64,000 nt of DNA from Pseudomonas moraviensis (GTDB lineage: Bacteria > Pseudomonadota > Gammaproteobacteria > Pseudomonadales > Pseudomonadaceae): positions 5,502,501 to 5,566,500 of the forward strand of contig NZ_LT629788.1 in the NCBI RefSeq assembly GCF_900105805.1, read 5' to 3'. A program made the position numbers and the translations under genes. Position 1 is the first letter of the stretch, and every line of letters starts with the position of its first letter. Positions 61,774 through 64,000 of the stretch are shown here, piece after piece. Below the pieces are notes generated by a model. That model was given only the letters and a program-made list of their open reading frames with translations, was not told the DNA's origin and did no database searches.

Positions 61774-62064
61774 GTCTTTCGGATTCCGGTCAAAAAACGG
61801 CCGCGCAGTGTATGTCAGTGCGCGGCAGATTCGAAGGCCGGTCATCCGCTATTTCGCCACCTGGCAGGTTGAAAACCGCCGCATCGCCCCAAACTTGCTG
61901 GCATGGGCCGGCAGACACACCGGCGGTCGCAAGAACCGTCGTCCACTGCCGATAAACTTCTGCGGCGCCACCCGGTCACAACCTTGAGATCGGTCAACCC
62001 GGCACGCGCCAATCGGGCGCACGCTGGCCTCGGCGCGAAATCGATAACGGATGGTGATCCTTCA

Positions 62065-63009
62065 ATGGACTTCAAAGACTATTACAAGATACTCGGCGTG
62101 GAGCCGACAGCCGACGACAAGGCCATCAAAGCGGCCTATCGCAAGCTGGCGCGCAAATACCACCCCGATGTCAGCAAGGAAAAAGACGCCGAGGCCAAGT
62201 TCAAGGACGCCTCGGAAGCCTATGAAGCGCTGAAAAGCGCCGACAAGCGCGCCGAATACGACGAACTGCGCCGTTATGGCCAGCACGGTCAGCCATTCCA
62301 GGGCCCACCGGGCTGGCAGAGCCGTGGCGGCTTCGGTGGCGGTGGTGGCGACACCGGCGACTTCTCGGACTTCTTCAGTTCGATCTTCGGCAATCGCGGC
62401 CCCGGTTTCGGTGGCGCCGAGAGCCGCCAATCACGCGGACGCCGAGGGCAAGACGTGGAAATGGAATTGCCGGTCTTCCTCGAAGAAACCCTGTCGAACG
62501 AATCGAAGAAAGTCACCTTTCAGGTGCCGCAATACAACGCGCACGGCCAGCACGTGAGCAACACCAGCAAAAGCCTGAACGTGAAGATCCCGGCCGGCGT
62601 GACCGACGGCGAGCGCATTCGCCTCAAGGGCCAGGGCGCACCGGGCATCGGTGGCGGAGCGAATGGCGATCTGTACCTGACCATTCGTTTTGCGCCCCAC
62701 CCGAAATTCGATGTCGAAGGCGAAAACCTGATCATCACCTTGCCGCTGGCGCCGTGGGAGCTGGCATTGGGCACTGAAGTGGCCGTGCCGACCCTGACCG
62801 GCAAGATCAACCTCAAGGTTCCGGCCGGCAGCCAGAATGGCCAGCGCATGCGTGCCAAGGGCCACGGCCTGCTGAACAAGGCCGGCGAGCGCGGTTATCT
62901 GTTCGTGCAACTCAAGGCCGTGATGCCGAAAGCGTCCGACGATGAGGTCAAGGCGCTGTGGCAGGAACTGGCGAAGAAAGCCGCGTTCAACCCGCGAGAG
63001 AACTTCTGA
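62065..63009 (+). CDS. cbpA: Curved DNA-binding protein / DnaJ-like co-chaperone CbpA
   Basis: J-domain co-chaperone (314 aa). The J domain (about 1-70, HPD motif in KYHPDVSKEKDA) stimulates DnaK; then a Gly/Phe-rich region (about 78-125), and two C-terminal substrate-binding domains (about 130-300). No zinc-finger cysteines, so it is the CbpA (class II) type. Start set at MDFKDYYKILGV. Followed 23 bp later by cbpM, its regulator. The preceding gap 61774-62064 shows no clear promoter. Confidence 0.95.
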   Translation: MDFKDYYKILGVEPTADDKAIKAAYRKLARKYHPDVSKEKDAEAKFKDASEAYEALKSADKRAEYDELRRYGQHGQPFQGPPGWQSRGGFGGGGGDTGDFSDFFSSIFGNRGPGFGGAESRQSRGRRGQDVEMELPVFLEETLSNESKKVTFQVPQYNAHGQHVSNTSKSLNVKIPAGVTDGERIRLKGQGAPGIGGGANGDLYLTIRFAPHPKFDVEGENLIITLPLAPWELALGTEVAVPTLTGKINLKVPAGSQNGQRMRAKGHGLLNKAGERGYLFVQLKAVMPKASDDEVKALWQELAKKAAFNPRENF

Positions 63010-63032
63010 ACCCGACGACGGAGTAGCCCATC

Positions 63033-63338
63033 ATGAGCAGCCCCCTGATCGTTCAACTGGACCTGGCAGAATTCTGTGAGGCGGCCGATTTGTCGGACGT
63101 CTACGTGATCGAAATCGTCGAGCACGGCATCCTCGAACCTCAGGGCGCGCAGCCCCGGGAATGGCGCTTCACCGATTACGAACTGGCGCTGGCCAAACGT
63201 GCGGCGAAGCTGCGGCGTGATCTTGAGCTGGAGTGGGAAGGCGTGGCGCTGGCCCTGGACCTGCTGGAGGAAGTGCAAGCGCTGCGCGCCGAGAACCGCA
63301 TGTTGCGGCAACGGTTGGGGCGCCTGGTGGTGGAATAG
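63033..63338 (+). CDS. cbpM: Chaperone modulator CbpM
   Basis: A 101-aa helical protein that binds and inhibits the CbpA J domain. Opening IVQLDLAEFCEAADLSDVYVIEIVEHGILEP, then GAQPREWRFTDYELALAKRAAKLRRDLELEWEGVALALDLLEEV (MerR-like HTH and coiled helix) is typical. Directly after cbpA, same strand; probably one transcript. Length normal. Confidence 0.94.
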   Translation: MSSPLIVQLDLAEFCEAADLSDVYVIEIVEHGILEPQGAQPREWRFTDYELALAKRAAKLRRDLELEWEGVALALDLLEEVQALRAENRMLRQRLGRLVVE

Positions 63339-63515
63339 AGGGGCTGACGGCTGTGTGCGGGTCATCAGCGGGTTAGTGTTTGCGCGTGTTTCCGTCCATG
63401 TTAAGCGTGAGCAGGGTCTGATACTTTTTCGCGCTCAGGTCGGCAATGGATGCCGACTGTCGTAGCGCCAGCCACGCGGGCCAGCGCTACGCAAACTTTG
63501 CAAGGAAGCCTGCTC

Positions 63516-64000
63516 ATGCCAGTCAAACCCAAACCGCCCAAAACGGCCACAGCCGATGTGAACACGCCTGTGCGCCCGCCTGTCGATGCAACTGCGCAGG
63601 GTCTTGAAACGCTGCGCATTACCCCCGATCCGGTCATTCACCAGACCCCGCGCGATACGCAAGGAACCGGCGACGGCACGCGGCAGATCGAGACCGCAGC
63701 CGCAACGCCGAACATCCAGGTTCACCCATCATCGTCCAGCGCTTCGATGGCCGCGACCGCTGAAGCCGTTTCTCTGCAGCATTATCTGATTCCCTCGACG
63801 GTTGCCTTGCCAGGCGCCGATGCTCAGGGGTTTCGTGTGTTCAAGGGGCGTCAATACGCCGACCTGCAGAATGGCGGTACCGTCCTGCTTGGCGTCGATG
63901 CCGAAACCGGTCTGTACCGGGCCACATTACCCAGCGAGGCGCGAGCCTCCGGTCCCACTCTCGCGTTCGACCCGCTGCACAATCACTGGTATCCGCTGCA
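63516..64000 (+). CDS. Third effector-like gene with the shared N-terminal module (partial, runs off window)
   Basis: 161 codons visible. Residues 1-85 are Pro/Thr/Ala-rich and disordered-looking; residues 86-161 (SLQHYLIPSTVALPG, GFRVFKGRQYADLQNGGTVL, LGVDAETGLYRATLPSEARA, HNHWYPL) align with the module at residues 86-161 of the NEL protein and 83-160 of its partner, at equivalent distances from the start. AAGGA precedes the ATG by about 11 bases and the leader resembles those of the other two. C-terminal content is unknown because the gene continues past 64000. Located downstream of cbpM, same strand. Confidence 0.8.
   Translation, partial: MPVKPKPPKTATADVNTPVRPPVDATAQGLETLRITPDPVIHQTPRDTQGTGDGTRQIETAAATPNIQVHPSSSSASMAATAEAVSLQHYLIPSTVALPGADAQGFRVFKGRQYADLQNGGTVLLGVDAETGLYRATLPSEARASGPTLAFDPLHNHWYPL

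Overview
The window reads as chromosomal DNA of a Pseudomonas species, most likely of the P. fluorescens group. The evidence is a high G+C gene-dense sequence, gene orders that match Pseudomonas chromosomes from memory (rnr-rlmB-rpsF-rpsR-membrane protein-rplI-dnaB; pncB-nadE near azurin; amaR-amaB-amaA; ureE-ureF-ureG beside desT), and about a dozen REP elements with the GAGCCTGCTCGCGA core typical of fluorescent pseudomonads. No integrase, transposase, CRISPR array or rRNA gene was seen.

Layout. 1-2.6 kb: ferric-iron ABC transporter (permease cut by the window edge, binding protein complete). 2.7-3.15 kb: two tandem tRNA-Leu(CAG) units, each with its own promoter and terminator. 3.3-10.6 kb: RNase R, RlmB, ribosomal proteins S6/S18/L9, a membrane protein and DnaB. 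10.6-18.0 kb: accessory block of two large effector-like genes, one a leucine-rich-repeat protein ending in a NEL-type E3 ubiquitin ligase domain. 18.2-20.5 kb: YgiQ radical SAM protein. 20.9-27.6 kb: three-gene transglutaminase / amidoligase-like / ATP-grasp + Alpha-E cluster. 27.8-31.7 kb: small basic protein, LOG protein, azurin, NAD synthesis (pncB-nadE). 31.7-34.8 kb: visibly AT-richer stretch with two tiny overlapping genes, an AGCS amino-acid symporter and a divergent HTH regulator. 34.9-38.9 kb: lysine/pipecolate catabolism. 39.2-44.5 kb: five-gene branched-chain amino acid ABC transporter behind a candidate sigma-54 promoter. 44.6-45.2 kb: noncoding stretch with repeated DnaA-box-like sites. 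45.3-52.6 kb: SDR, CDF transporter, AGE epimerase, urease accessory genes, DesT, and a secreted repeat protein. 53-60.4 kb: AsmA-like protein, ferritin-like protein, cytoplasmic-looking lipase, DMT transporter with divergent AraC regulator, PsiF, AI-2E-family transporter. 60.5-63.3 kb: YegD-type Hsp70 divergent from cbpA-cbpM. 63.5-64 kb: start of a third effector-like gene.

The most interesting content is the dispersed family of three large genes (two at 10.6-18.0 kb, one at 63.5 kb). All share an N-terminal module starting near residue 83-86 after a proline-rich, disordered-looking leader, and a similar untranslated leader just before the start codon, but they diverge afterwards. One ends in a NEL ligase domain with an intact Cys-x-Asp motif and carries three tandem copies of a helical-linker + LRR superunit. 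This suggests a modular family in which one conserved front end carries different C-terminal activities. The second candidate system is the amidoligase / ATP-grasp / transglutaminase cluster, whose product is not known to me.
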